64,000 nucleotides of DNA from contig BEXV01000939.1 of NCBI GenBank assembly GCA_003118195.1, forward strand, positions 63,413 through 127,412. Reading direction: 5' to 3'. The notes below the pieces were generated by a model. The model saw nothing but the letters and a program-made list of their open reading frames with translations, was not told the origin of the DNA and searched no databases. The position numbers were made by a program, and so were the translations under genes. This document shows positions 34,750 to 46,800 of the stretch, piece after piece. Positions within the stretch are counted from its first letter, which is position 1, and each line of letters starts with the position of its first letter. The DNA is from Hemicentrotus pulcherrimus (taxonomy: Eukaryota > Echinodermata > Echinoidea > Camarodonta > Strongylocentrotidae).

Positions 34750-35200
34750 AGTATTACACCCGGACCCTTGACCCTCAAACTTGGATCCTCACCCTGGGAA
34801 CCTTGCCATTTAGACACAAACACTAGACCCCTATCGTTGGACCAAAACCCTAGACCTTTAAACCTTAGGGCCATATTCTAATCTAAATTAAATTCAAACC
34901 CGAAGGAATGCTTGAGCTTTTGATCAAAATCTTGTTCAAGAAAGGAATTTAGTCTTGGGTCTGAATTTTAGACCTCGAGTCGGGTCTAAGTGAAAGAATA
35001 GAAAGAATAAGGACCTTTGACTCTAACCCATGAGGCTTACCCTTTGACCCTAGTTCTGAGACCCTAATCATTAGACCTCTGGACCCTGACTCTGAGACCC
35101 TACAAGGATCCTTCTTATTCTTAGACCCTGACCTTTGAACTTGACCCTTGAACCCTAACCTTTTACACCCTACAGCTTAAAACGTAGCCCTTATCATGTA
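34750..35200. repeat. Degenerate GACCCT simple repeat
   Basis: Words such as gacccttgaccctcaaac, ggaccctgactctgagaccc and gaacttgacccttgaaccct recur irregularly over 450 bases on the plus strand. The average unit is about 10-14 bases. It resembles a diverged minisatellite. Confidence 0.75.
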
Positions 35201-35274
35201 GTCACAAGACCGTAGCCCATACACATGCTCTTGGCCTTAAAATAAAAGAGAAACTAAGGAACAAGCTATTTTAC

Positions 35275-35469
35275 TTCTTTCTTTGATGGACTGGCAGGTT
35301 GAGGAGTAATTGTTGGGCGGCCGAGTCTACTGTTGACCTCTAGTGGCCTTCGGCTTGGGGTCGGATTCTTGTCACTGTTCTTTTCCTCTTCGCTCTCTTC
35401 CTCGGAACTTTCCTCTTCACTTTCGCTCTCCTCTTCGCTAGAACTCGACGATTCCATCGTCTTCTTGAC
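35275..35469 (-). CDS. PPP1R12A: MYPT1 exon: Ser/Glu-rich acidic stretch
   Basis: The 195-nt exon (65 codons, phase 0 to 0) begins VKKTMESSSSSEEESESEEE and continues with SSEEESEEEKNSDKNPTPSR, then RPLEVNSRLGRPTITPQPAS and PSKKE. Vertebrate MYPT1 has the same order: SSCSSEEDEEDDSESEAETD followed by a Thr/Pro-rich run to TPTSPIKK. The acceptor is ccgttttttcag (ends 35470). The donor is gtaaaatag from 35274; the in-frame TAG six bases into the intron would end the protein if the intron were retained. The alternating Ser/Glu pattern makes dense casein-kinase-2-type sites. Confidence 0.92.
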
Positions 35470-38400
35470 CTGAAAAAACGGTAGAGAATGCAAAGAGATG
35501 GCAATTTGGTTAGAACGGGAACTGTTTCATTGATTTTAGACAAGTTCATTTGTCAGTCTCGGATAAAAAGTTGACAGCATCATAAGCGACATCATAAACT
35601 TTGTCGCTGGTTTAGCAAACCAGCGCAAGCGCATCATCTTTAGGACGCGAGTTACATGGGTTTGCGGAACTAGTGACTAATTATGGTAAGCCACTTTTGG
35701 TTGAATCTTGTCATTTCTTGCTGATGTTGGAAAAATAGATAAAGACCTTTGTAAACAGAGTACGACAGACATAAGTTATTATTTGCATTCTACAGTGTCG
35801 TTGTAAAACAGAGCACAATTCAACATGTCAACTGAGCTAGCTAGCAATATCCCTCCCCTTTCTCATCGTCCCTCTCTCTCTCTCTATATAATCTGTTCAT
35901 TTCTCCTCTATCCATATCCATTTCTCGACTGAGTGTTCCCCTCTTATTCTCTTTCTCTCTATATTTCTATACATGTCTCTCTCTTTCTCTGCCTCTCTTC
36001 GAATATCTTTGTAACTCTCTCTTTCTCTCTCCACCTCTCACTCTCTGTCTCGGTTCCAATCTCTATCCATCTATCCCCCTCCATTTTCCCTCCCCTTTCA
36101 CCTAAAACACAAAACCGGTATTGAAAAGGCATGATACTAGATAAACAGGTACATTAAACCGGTATGTGTACAATGCTCTGCATAAGACAGGCATCGTGTC
36201 ATCAGAAAACACCCCTAGAAGATCATATCATGTTCATACACATGATTATTTAAGTTTCTGATGAAACGTTTATCAACACTATTTAACACTACTTTACATG
36301 ACATAATACCGTTTGTCTTTCTGTACTAAAAACATTGTTCCGTTTACACCTCTTATATTCATACATTTCTTCAATGAACCACCTGTACCATGTATAGCCA
36401 TTAAAATTAAATAACAATAAATGATAAGTAAATGGCTTGGTTGGCAATGTCATCATTTTCATTTATTCCCCAAAGAAGAAAAGCTTCTTCCAAAGAGACA
36501 AGAGATCACTGTTTAAAAAAGATCCTCTTGTCCTCTCCAACAAAATTGCTCCTACACCCTAGAGTACATATACATGTATTGCATCAACTAGAAGCATATA
36601 CTTTTTAATTAGACATACACCATAATTAAATCCATCACAATCTACTATTTGAAAACTAGCACTGATATCAGGTATTTAAAAATTACTATAGGGGACAATT
36701 TGGAGGGGTCTAACACTTTGTTCTTTTCTCCGAAATCCGCAGAAAATTACCATTACACCAAACAGACAGTGATGCTGTACTCAATTCACTGGAAATAGTA
36801 GATAGCGTTTGACATGTCAGTAATTAAATAAGTTGCGGAATTATTATATTTGACTAGCTTCTTGACAAAATCATCATTTGAAAAACCTTCACAGAGCCCT
36901 AAACATAGTTGATGGTTACCTAACTTTACATAATCCTTTTTGAAGTTCACTCCGTCCTTTCTTTCTTTCTTTCTTTACAGATCACATTAAGTTTCCTGAC
37001 AGTTGGTAAAAGGACCACTGTCGATAACCCTCGAACAAAAAATGATGTGTTTTTAATAATTTTTTTCTTTTCTTGGTTAAGAAGACAAGTTTAATCTGCA
37101 CTTCTACTGACAAAGTTGAAATACATTTTCAACACAGGTGGCAAAAAAGTCCACTATTGAAAATGTTTCTTTCCTTTCTTTATTTCTTGGTGAACAAGAA
37201 GCCAAAATTTTCAACAAGATACAAGCCATTTTCAAGCCACGAGAGTTGTCATGCACAAACCAGCCACTGAACACACTCGGCCAAAGTGCAAAACAAAAGT
37301 GAATGAAGAAAGAAAAGAAGAAAAAAAAAAAGAAGAAAGAAAACAATTGTAACATTGATTTCATACTCATTCCTGGCTGGAAAAAAAATGGATGATGATG
37401 AAATTTCTGTCATGATCAAACTTGAGTTGGCATGGATGATGTCAACTTCAACAAAAGCATCTAGCATAGATGAAGAAAATTTGACTGAATCTGATAATTA
37501 TTTTGAATGTCCTTTTCACATTAAAATACCTGTAAGACAGCCTGTATTTGCAGAAAAATAGATAAACATCGTCATCATGCGCAAGTACACATAATAAGAT
37601 AAATGTGTCTTACAAATAAAATTAAGAACAAAAAATAAATTATCTCAATTTTTAACAAAGTTAAACTGTACAATAAATTTAATACTTCGAACAGGAATAG
37701 TCTTCAATGCTAAAATTGTCACATGATAGAAATTCAAACTTTCTTCCATTTTTGTGATTTTCCATGCCGGTTAAGTTTCAAAATAAGTGGCATTGCAAAA
37801 ATCACAAGAACCTGCCATGCTTTAATAGCAGTGCAGGCCCCATTCCCACACGAGACATTCAAACCGTTTTCAAAAAAACTTGCTGCAACAAAATATCAAC
37901 CACTTTACCAGAGGCAGTAAATAAAAAATAAAATACAACACGATTGCAGAATGTCCCAGAGCATATGACCTGCTCTATCTGTTACGATTTAAAGACACCT
38001 GACGGTTTCAGAACGTAATTCATATTACTCTGCAGCGGCAAATTGTTTGAAATGGTTTTACAGTCTGAAGGGGGAAAGGGGCTTTTAATACAGAGAACGA
38101 GATAAAGACAAGAGAAAGGGGCAGAGACAGGGATGAGAGAGATACAGTAAAACTTTCTGTAACTCTCTCACCAAAAGTGGAAATGCATTGCGGGTGCGAA
38201 TATCTCCCTCGCAGACCAATGGCGGCAAATTCGATTGGGGATGGTACTTAGGCAATCATTTGGGAACAAAAAGGGTACTGAAAATATCATAACAGAGATG
38301 GGGCCAATGAATGCTCAATTAATGAATTGCTCTACCATTTTTTCCCCCATTTAACATGTATCATTAATAAAGAATTAAGGCAACATTTTGAAGCAGGAAT

Positions 38401-38659
38401 AGACAACATTTTGAAGAAGAAATTGACAAACTGTTAAAGCTGTTCTAGATCTTGACTTCTTTCGGGCTTCTCTTTCACAGAAAGAAGAGCCTGTCAAGAA
38501 ACAGACTACCACTTAGTGTGAACTAATGCAGATTCTAGAGCAGTGATTGCTCTCCCTACAGAGGACCTCCCATTTTACCTCCTATCCAAGGGACAGACCG
38601 CCATCGTCTACGAGGGAGAATGGTACAGTGTGTGTGCCAACCACTACGGTATATATTAC
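35470..38659 (-). other. PPP1R12A: Intron, 3.2 kb
   Basis: It contains the CT-rich tract at 35864-36100, a (TTTC)n run at about 36957-36978 and a purine-rich stretch at 37300-37345. No further exon is supported. The plus-strand frame near 37355-37561 lacks homology. Confidence 0.65.
35864..36100. repeat. CT-rich tract
   Basis: Clusters of (TC)n with interruptions on the plus strand, so purine-rich in transcript sense. It lies in the intron upstream of the exon at 35469. The 63-codon plus-strand frame inside it is low-complexity. Confidence 0.85.
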
Positions 38660-38765
38660 CTTATCCCCTCCGTGCATTTTCTTTTCTAGCTCTTTCCGTT
38701 CCTTGGCCATGTCTTGATGTAGGAGCATGTTGCGATCAGGAACGCTTATTCGAGTAACAGACGAT
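38660..38765 (-). CDS. PPP1R12A: MYPT1 exon: RRSSVTR site and charged helix
   Basis: The 106-nt exon reads SSVTRISVPDRNMLLHQDMA then KERKELEKKMHGGDK. With the Arg codons at the junction the site becomes PRRSSVTRIS, a basophilic kinase/14-3-3-like motif. It sits where vertebrate MYPT1 has NASRIESLEQEKV. The acceptor is ttcgtcgtcag (ends 38766) and the donor is gtaatatat from 38659. One leading base (A) completes Arg; the exon ends in phase 0. The basic-acidic helix KERKELEKKM is typical of this linker. I infer conservation from position and pattern, not from an alignment. Confidence 0.85.
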
Positions 38766-41759
38766 CTGACGACGAAACGACAGAAGAAAAAACGTGAGTG
38801 AGTCATTATCTGTGCTAAATAGATACAGACCTTAGAAAGTTATGTTGATCAATGGAAGGAAAGTCCAAAGACCCCATTATCTCATAACTCTACTAAGTGT
38901 TTTATAAATGGTATCTGATGAAATTAAGGACACTGTTCTATGAAATAACATCTCTTGACAACAAAAAATGAGTCATGTCTAGACCTTAGTACCTCGATGG
39001 CTACAGCCCAACATAAAGCATTTTCACATTGTCTTATCTATGTCTTACATCACCAATAAACATGAGACCTATTCAAATAGCAGCACCAACTCAATGAAAC
39101 CACTGAAAATATAATTACTACAAACTGTAATCAACTTTAGTTTCACTAGGCTTACTAAATAATGTCTCCACCTCTCTAGAAACTTCTTAATGTCTAATCT
39201 TAGCTACATATGTCTAATCTTAGATACATATGTTAATGAGTTTTTCTTTAGTTTTGATTATGCACAGTACAACTATCATCTCATACACATACAGGTATAA
39301 TCAACAATTACATTTGTGCTGTTATAATTGTGTAGATATACTGTATCATATAGTTGTAATAATAAAATGTGTGCACTTCACTCCGATGGAAATTTTGCAT
39401 GGTACGGTTATAAATGTTGTGCTAGATTAATGTAGAAATTCTGATACAGAAAAAAATAACAGATGCAATCTTTCCATGCATGGGTAATTTTAAACTTATA
39501 TTTTGCCTGTATTGATTTTTAAGAGAGAAGGTTATATGTTTTATGAGTATTACATGAAATTGCAATGAAAATAAAAAATATCTTTATTTTTCAGTCTCCT
39601 GATAATCATGGTAAGTATTAATAAGTAAAATTTCTCATGCTATCAGAAAATGAGTTAATATTGTATCCAATTTTTCAATGCTCCCTCTTTACAATAAGTA
39701 AATATAGACATGCATGATTGAAATAAAAACGTTATATCAACTGAGAATGTTACAGTTGTTACCTCAATAAGTTGTTTGTTTTTTTAATAAAGAATGATGT
39801 GTGAATTTAAAATTGTATGATTTAAGTGTACAAATATGAGTATACGTACGTGTATCTTAACGCAGTGTGCTTTATTATCATAAATACTGACCCAATTACA
39901 ATAAGACTTTTAATATGACATTAATTTCCAAACTTACCATAACGAAAACAGTCAAACATGTACATTAATAAATGTTTATGAGGTTCCTTCTAGACTGAAC
40001 AAAAGGAGCTCTTAGATACTCACTCAAAGTACTTCTTCTATCTAGCCGGTATCACTAAACCAATCGATTATTTTCTTTCTTTCTTTTTTTTGCATATTTT
40101 GCAAAGCTGCACTTTAAGCTGTATTTTAAAATTTCTTTTCACACAGCAAACAGCGGAAACACAGGTTCACTACTTCATTAAAAGAGATGCAGAAAAGGGC
40201 ACTTTCGTCCCCGTAACTGCGACCAAGAAGAACGTAACTTCAGTACAAGTGAAAAAAAAATTGGTGCAAACGTAGCGCCAACAGAGATTGTGTGTGTGTG
40301 TGTGTGTGTGAGACACATACAGAAAGCAGAGTAGCATATATTGACCCACTACAATGTAAAGTGATATCAAGCATACACTTTGAGGAAAAGACTGTCATCA
40401 ATGTTTAGGCAATACTCTAACATTTGTTTTTCAAGCTAACTCCACCAATTATCCCTTTGATGAATGACCAACACCACAAACTTTGAATCATCACATTATC
40501 CAACTCCAAGAAATACATAAGCAACCAAATAATCTTTGACTGCATAAAATGAAAAAAACCTCAATGTTTATTTCCATTTGCAAAGTTTTGCTCTGTAGGT
40601 TTAAACAAAAAAAACCTTACAACCATCAGGCACACTGGAAATGAATTTTACATATCATACTGTCTTAGGTAAAGATTTACACTGGAAGCTGGAGAAAACA
40701 TTGTTTAAAATGTAAATGTATTAATGTGATGTTGGAAAAGCACCATGAAACGAGAAGAGAAAAAGCATCGCTTGATTTTCACACGCCAATGGCGAAATAA
40801 TTAGGATGTTTATGTACTTTCTTCCAGATGATAGGCCTTTCCTTTGAAGGCCAGATATTTGAGATAGGCTGAAGAAATCAAAAGAGTTGAAGCAGAAACA
40901 TGATGAAGCGCAAGGTAACTTGCTCTCACACGCATATTTGCCTTGATCATAGCTAATTGAGACAGATAGTTGTGTCACCGAAAGTTGGGCTGCTGATTGG
41001 ATAGATAATAAATGATATTGTGTCTGTCTGTGGCAAAAATGATTTAACTCCAATTTGTGGGTAACTAGAGTGCCATAAATCCACTTTGACTGTAATCATA
41101 TAAGGTGATCATATATGCAAATTCAAATATAATTTTGGAAGTCCACTTTAAGCGGAGTCATATTGATCTATGATTTTGATTCTCTGGGTAGGGAGAGGCC
41201 ACAGAAGACTAAATACATATAGGGCTCGATAAGTGAGCCTGCAGAGGTATGGTGTCACAACTATATCTCTCAACTAGCTATGGTTCTGTTATAAAGAAAT
41301 GTTTCATTCAATATATACATCAATGATTGAAAGTTATATCTAGTTTGAAGATATACAGAGGGGCAAGAAAAACTGAAAGCATTACTATGATCTAGCATGA
41401 ATGTTGCCTCAGCGAAACCATTACCTTTGCTCTGATGATGCTCTTCGTAAGAAAGACAAAATGGATGAAAACATTAAATGATCTTTAAAAAACAAAGACT
41501 CTTTATGAATAAAAAAGAGAACGTGAGAAATGTTGGAATTGTGTCCAGGGTCAAAAACTTGTTCAAAGCCTCGTAACAATACCTCTGGATCTCTATACAG
41601 GTAGTTCACAATGTTTAAATTGAAAGATGATATCTTGGAAAGACTTAAATATACATATTGTCTCACATTGGCCTTTCTCTGTTCCAGCTCATGATTTTCC
41701 CAATCTCTTTTCTGACAACCCTCCCCCTCCCCAATTTCCTTTCTGTTTTTCTATCTATG

Positions 41760-42290
41760 TCTCTCTATCCCAACTTCCTCTCACTCACCCTCCATCACCC
41801 GCCCGCCTTACCACCCACCCTCACTCACCCACCAACCCTCACTCACCGAACCCATCAACCCACCCTCCCTCACTCGTCCACCCTCACTCACCCACCATCA
41901 CTCACTGTTACTCACTCACCCACCAACTCACCCTCACTCACTCACTCACCATAACCCGCCCGCCCTACCACCCACCCTCACTCACCCACCAACCCTCACT
42001 CACCGAACCCATCAACCCACCCTCCCTCACTCGTCCACCCTCACTCACCCACCATCACTCACTGTTACTCACTCACCCACCAACTCACCCTCACTCACTC
42101 ACTCACCATAACCCGCCCGCCCTACCACCCACCCTCACTCACCCACCAACCCTCACTCACCCAACCTATCAACCCACCCTCCCTCACCCACCCTCACTGT
42201 TACTCACTCACTCACCCACCAACCCACCCAACCTCACTCACCCACACTCCCTCACCCACCCACCCACCCACCCACCCTCACACACTCACT
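41760..42290. repeat. CACTCACC array with 157-bp higher-order unit
   Basis: The higher-order unit begins gcccgcc and copies start at 41801, 41958 and 42115, exactly 157 bases apart; the copies are nearly identical, so the array is young. It keeps one frame open for 252 codons on the plus strand (His/Pro/Thr/Ser only), because 157 plus small changes avoid stops in C/A/T-only sequence. On the minus strand, which is transcribed, it repeats ggtgagt words. Confidence 0.95.
42255..42277 (-). other. Potential G-quadruplex, six GGG runs
   Basis: The minus strand carries six GGG runs separated by single T bases, the ideal (GGGT)n quadruplex pattern. Because this strand matches the transcript, the structure could form in RNA as well as in DNA. 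Confidence 0.8.
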
Positions 42291-42737
42291 CACTCCCTCT
42301 TCATATTTTCCTCTCCTCAATTCAAACGGATACCTTTCTAAGTTTGCTAGCTAGACTGTACATGAAGTCAGTGTATTTGCACTAATCACAATTCTACAAG
42401 AGCCTACAAGATTATGGTAGTGCAATAATTAGTTTGGACCATCACTTTCCCCAATGCTAAATCAATGAACTTATTAACTACTTGAGCATATGTATACTTG
42501 AAACCCATGTAAAACACTTTTATCGTGTCATTTTAACCTGAATAATCTGAGAAGTTAACCAAAATGGTAATATAAGGCTTTGAAATTGAATGCATTACTA
42601 CCGGGAAATCCGAGATCCCTTATTGGAAAAACATGAACTTCATTTTTGTTTTGTCCGCATAAACCACATTTAATTCCAAATAAACCAATTTACTTTGTAC
42701 TACCTTATGTTATACTGTAGCCCCTCCAGTCTGTCGG

Positions 42738-42775
<38 letters not shown>
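42738..42775. repeat. (TC)n microsatellite
   Basis: An almost pure dinucleotide run of about 36 bases on the plus strand, ending in tctgtctc. Confidence 0.95.
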
Positions 42776-42779
<4 letters not shown>

Positions 42780-43687
42780 ACATTCACTCTTGCTTCATGT
42801 TAAAATCCCACTTATTCATATCCCTTTAAACAATTCACCTTCTTTAAAAATCTATACTTCTATATAGTAGTTCATGTTGTGTCAGTATTTTATATTATTG
42901 TACTTTTGGTGCTGTTGTGCTAGCTCTCTAATGGTTAGAAGAACTATGCTTTACCTAATGGCAGCTAGGACAACAGCACCTAGAAACATAGTATAAGGCT
43001 TGTTCAAAATTCAACTTATTATCATCTTTATTCCACCTTCCCAATTCTTGATGTCTGCCAATTTACCCATTTTAAAATGATTCCCTGCCTAAGGACCTAC
43101 TTGCAAGGAGGATTAATGAAGCCATGAGCTAATGCGTCTTTTGTCTTGCTAATTAGGAAAAGAAAATCCTCTTGCCCGAGGTTTCAGACATTCCGTATCA
43201 GATGACAATCCAAATAAATAACATTACTAATATACCTCTTGACTTAGCATACTACTAATGATTGCTATGAACTTAAGAAGCCTACAGGAGAGCTAATTGC
43301 AATATATTACCCGATAGCTTTTGAAATCTAACAAATTCATGATTGAAAAGCTACCAATTCCCTTCATCCCAAAAACCATATGAAAGCCAAATATACACAG
43401 TAGCCCATCCTTGACTCTTCCAATGTAGGAGAGAAGAAATCACCGGTATGGAGTTTTAAATTAATGCTCATTTCTTTTCCATATTCATCTTTATCAAGAA
43501 ATTGATTCGTCCAAAAGAAACAAAATGTTCTTGTTCAACCCAAACACCATGTTATGTATGACTTCACCTAGCAAACTAGAAAGCATGTTATCAGAGCTTC
43601 GGACGGGTCGGCGCCAAAGACAACCCTTCTAAACTAAGCTTTGAGTGATTTTTCTTTTAAAATTCTCTGTAAGATTTAAACGTGAAC

Positions 43688-43807
43688 CTGCGAGGTTGTT
43701 CCGATTTATCTTGGTTGGCTTGATATTTCCGCAATAGTCTAAGTGCCATCTCTATATCCTCATCGTCGGTCCTTATGGGCTGGCTGTCTCGTCGATGACT
43801 GCCACGC
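43688..43807 (-). CDS. PPP1R12A: MYPT1 exon: linker with charged helix
   Basis: The 120-nt exon reads GSHRRDSQPIRTDDEDIEMA, then LRLLRKYQANQDKSEQPR, and ends in a split Arg/Ser codon. The acceptor is acaatttcag (ends 43808). The donor is gttcacg from 43687, which is weak beyond the GT but the only in-phase choice seen. One leading base joins AG from the previous exon to give Arg; two trailing bases (AG) join the next exon to give another Arg. EDIEMALRLLRKYQ looks like a short amphipathic helix. RRDS resembles a basophilic kinase site. No close vertebrate counterpart is evident. Confidence 0.78.
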
Positions 43808-46800
43808 CTGAAATTGTTTCGTGATAGAGAAATTCGGCACAGGACCGATCAACAATGCTTCTTACAAATAAAACTGCTAAATTCAGTTTGATACGTATAT
43901 GGCACCAGCAATAGCCTGGACTTGGAAAATGACAAGATCTCTTTTCTATAGAGTGGTTATCAGCATTTGTAATAAGTTTTGACAATTAAAGATACAAATG
44001 ACAATAAACTCAATTTATTATTTCTAAGCTTAGGTTACTGGTTGTAAAGTTAGAAAAGAGATCTCAACATTTCCAAAGTATCATTTCATCTCTGCACATT
44101 CAACACGCACAACTGACCCGCAAAACCCTGCATCACACCCCAAATTATCACACTGTGCCTAATATGTACACAAGCCCATAATACATACAAAAGAAATTGT
44201 CGTTGCAAGTAGGCAAAACCAGCAAAATGGATAACAAACAATAAACATTAATGACATTTTTTTTTGTCTTTTCACACAGTAGCCTTTGATGCTTTAGTGC
44301 AGTCTTTTTAAACACAAATTAAATAAGCTCCTTTAAAAAAAGGCCATGTTGACTTATACATATAAATATTTTCATTAAGATAATGGATGCTTGAGACATT
44401 GGTTGTGGTTATTTCTTTTTTGGGGGGATGGGCACAAAAATGATTTTCTTTACAAATGGCCATGGTGTTTTTCACACAAATTATTTTGCATATATATGCT
44501 GGATATTTGAAGCTTTTTGTGCAATTTGTTACTAAAAATTTCAGTCAAAAAGGCTATGGTGTCTTTCACATACCAACAATTTGGCATGTGATGAAAGCCC
44601 CTATACAACCGCATTGAACTTCAATGACTTAATACATTGGAGGGGACAAAAATTGCAGTGCTGCTGTTTGTGGTGCGAGCAAAAATGTTTGCCATATGTG
44701 GAATGAGCCTCTGATTCGACAATTTCTTTTGCTTAGCTTTATGGTTCATGATAATAAGCCTGTTCGGTTGTGTTAGTGCAATGTGCATTGATGGCATAGG
44801 CGATGTTCAGGATTTGTGATAACTTTTTATTTCAATAATTTCTTCCAGAAAATATAGTTTAATAGTTTCCATGGTAACATTAAATACTTCCAAGTATGAT
44901 GATGAAGTAACACAAATATAAAAACTTTTATTTCCTTTGCATAATTTGCTAGGTTTCATTAACTTCAGGGGTTAAGACACAAAAGGCATTTCTTGCTTCT
45001 TTTTTTGACAAATAATAACACAGAATTTCCCCAAAAGCTATATGTAGAAGCAATAAACTGTATCATTTTGCTTGCTTACGAACAAAAATAAGTACTCGCA
45101 AATTTTTTCTTTCCAAATTGATTTAGAACACGTTCTTTTGATGACTATGGAACAAGATAGAATATAATCCCCCCAAAATATATTGTGTAATTTACCCTAG
45201 ACAAATAATGAATAATGAAAACATTTGCATATAAATGTATGTGCTTTTTGTGGAAAAATGACTCACAGGGACCAAAGAAACAATGGATTTCTTGACACAA
45301 ATTCAAAACACAAAACTTTTTTGTTTATTTCTTTTTTTCTGTTTCCCTACACCTGAACATGCCCGTTGCATGGAGGCCTAATGTTAGTACCACAGGTGGC
45401 CAGAATGCACAAATATTTATTCTTTTTTGTAAGAATAATAATAATAATAATAATATTTGAAATAAAAGAAAAAACAAATAAAAATCATTATACATACCCA
45501 CTACCTGACGACGACAAACGGTGTCTGCAAATATAGTCATATTTACTTAGACAATAAAGCCACTTAACCAAGATAAGACATTTTTTTTATCAATGTCCAT
45601 AAGAACCATTAGTACTAAATAAATACAATGCCATAAATGCAAACAATGACCAAGTTTGTTACGATTATCATAGATTGAACAAGAGATTATGGAATATCAA
45701 TACATCAACTACACATTATGGTAAGAATAAAATATTTTGAATTACTCGATTCCTAGAGAGAAAAAAGGGTTATTCAACTGATTTCAAAGTTTCTTGTCCA
45801 CATTGTGAAAATCTGTTGTTCACTGAAAATTAAGGCTTAAAACTTTTAAATCATTACAATTTTTTCTTGAATAACAGCATTTGCTTTCATATATAAAATA
45901 TGTAAAAACAAAACAAAACTAATTATGACTTCTAGGTAAAAATGGGAAAGATTGAACCTTTGTTATTTATATCTTTAAGTTATCATCCTGTTAATAAATT
46001 GGACTAAAAGCTACATCTACTTATTCCTTATCAAAAGAAAAAAGATAAGGATTTAGCTGCATAGGAATCCAGCACCATTTTACTGTTAAACATTAGTTGA
46101 CCAAGAAATATTAATATATCACTCATCAAACTGTGCAAACAGAAATAACATTAGTTTAAAAGAATACACTTCATGTTCTGAATATGAATTCACACATCGT
46201 TATTGATATAATCATAACAAAAGTGGGTTTTTGTATAGCGCTCATACATGTATCTGTCATACTTTACTCTCCTTGCACTCCGACAAATACGTACAGACTA
46301 TATATGACAGATTTATTGATTCATAATGACGCTGACGTCATGAATAACCCATTCATCCCTGTATTACATTCATTATTTAATGATACTGCGTACTGCCAAG
46401 AAGTCAAATCAAAAGTATTTTTTAGCATTTCATGAGTTTCTGCCATTCAAGGTGATTCAAGTTTATAATGTAAATTCTTATTTTAAAGATATGACCTGGA
46501 TTTTTATCAAATGAAAAACTTTAGCGAAGAAAGTTTGCACAAAAGGGAAAGGAAAACCATGGAATATTTTATTATAAACACTTTTTAGTTTTTGACTTAT
46601 GAAAATAGTTCAAAGGCTAAGAAAATAATGGGCATTTAATGGAAGAGTGGATTTCAAACGCTTGATTATAGAGTTGGACTTTGCATAACACCTTTTCCAA
46701 TTTCTTTCATTTTTGCAAAGTTCTTTGTATGTATTTTAGCATGGATCTTTTTTCTTGTATTTTAACAAAAAAGTATTGCTATTTCGAAATATCCAAAGCA

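Larger units (their letters stand above)
28646..35274 (-). other. PPP1R12A: Intron with assembly gap
   Basis: A 6.6-kb interval with matching phase (0/0) on both sides. It contains the GACAGA tract, the gap, a SINE-like region at 31086-31430, a GA microsatellite at 32731-32845 and a degenerate GACCCT tract at 34750-35200. One or more MYPT1 exons may be missing here. I could not find a conserved WRLGLRKTGSYG-like exon in the readable part. Confidence 0.6.
38766..43687 (-). other. PPP1R12A: Intron, 4.9 kb, with CACTCACC array
   Basis: From 38800 to 41700 it is AT-rich, with a (GT)n run at 40288-40310 and a tandem pair of atgtctaatcttagatacat words near 39190-39235. The CACTCACC array occupies 41760-42290 and a (TC)n microsatellite 42738-42775. 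No exon is supported elsewhere. Confidence 0.65.

Noticed and set aside
40286..40312. (GT)n run as a regulatory or structural element
   Set aside because: It is an ordinary short microsatellite with nothing else nearby.
41627..42385. 252-codon plus-strand open frame
   Set aside because: It is a by-product of the C/A/T-only tandem array; the protein is only His/Pro/Thr/Ser/Leu repeats and follows the 157-bp unit.
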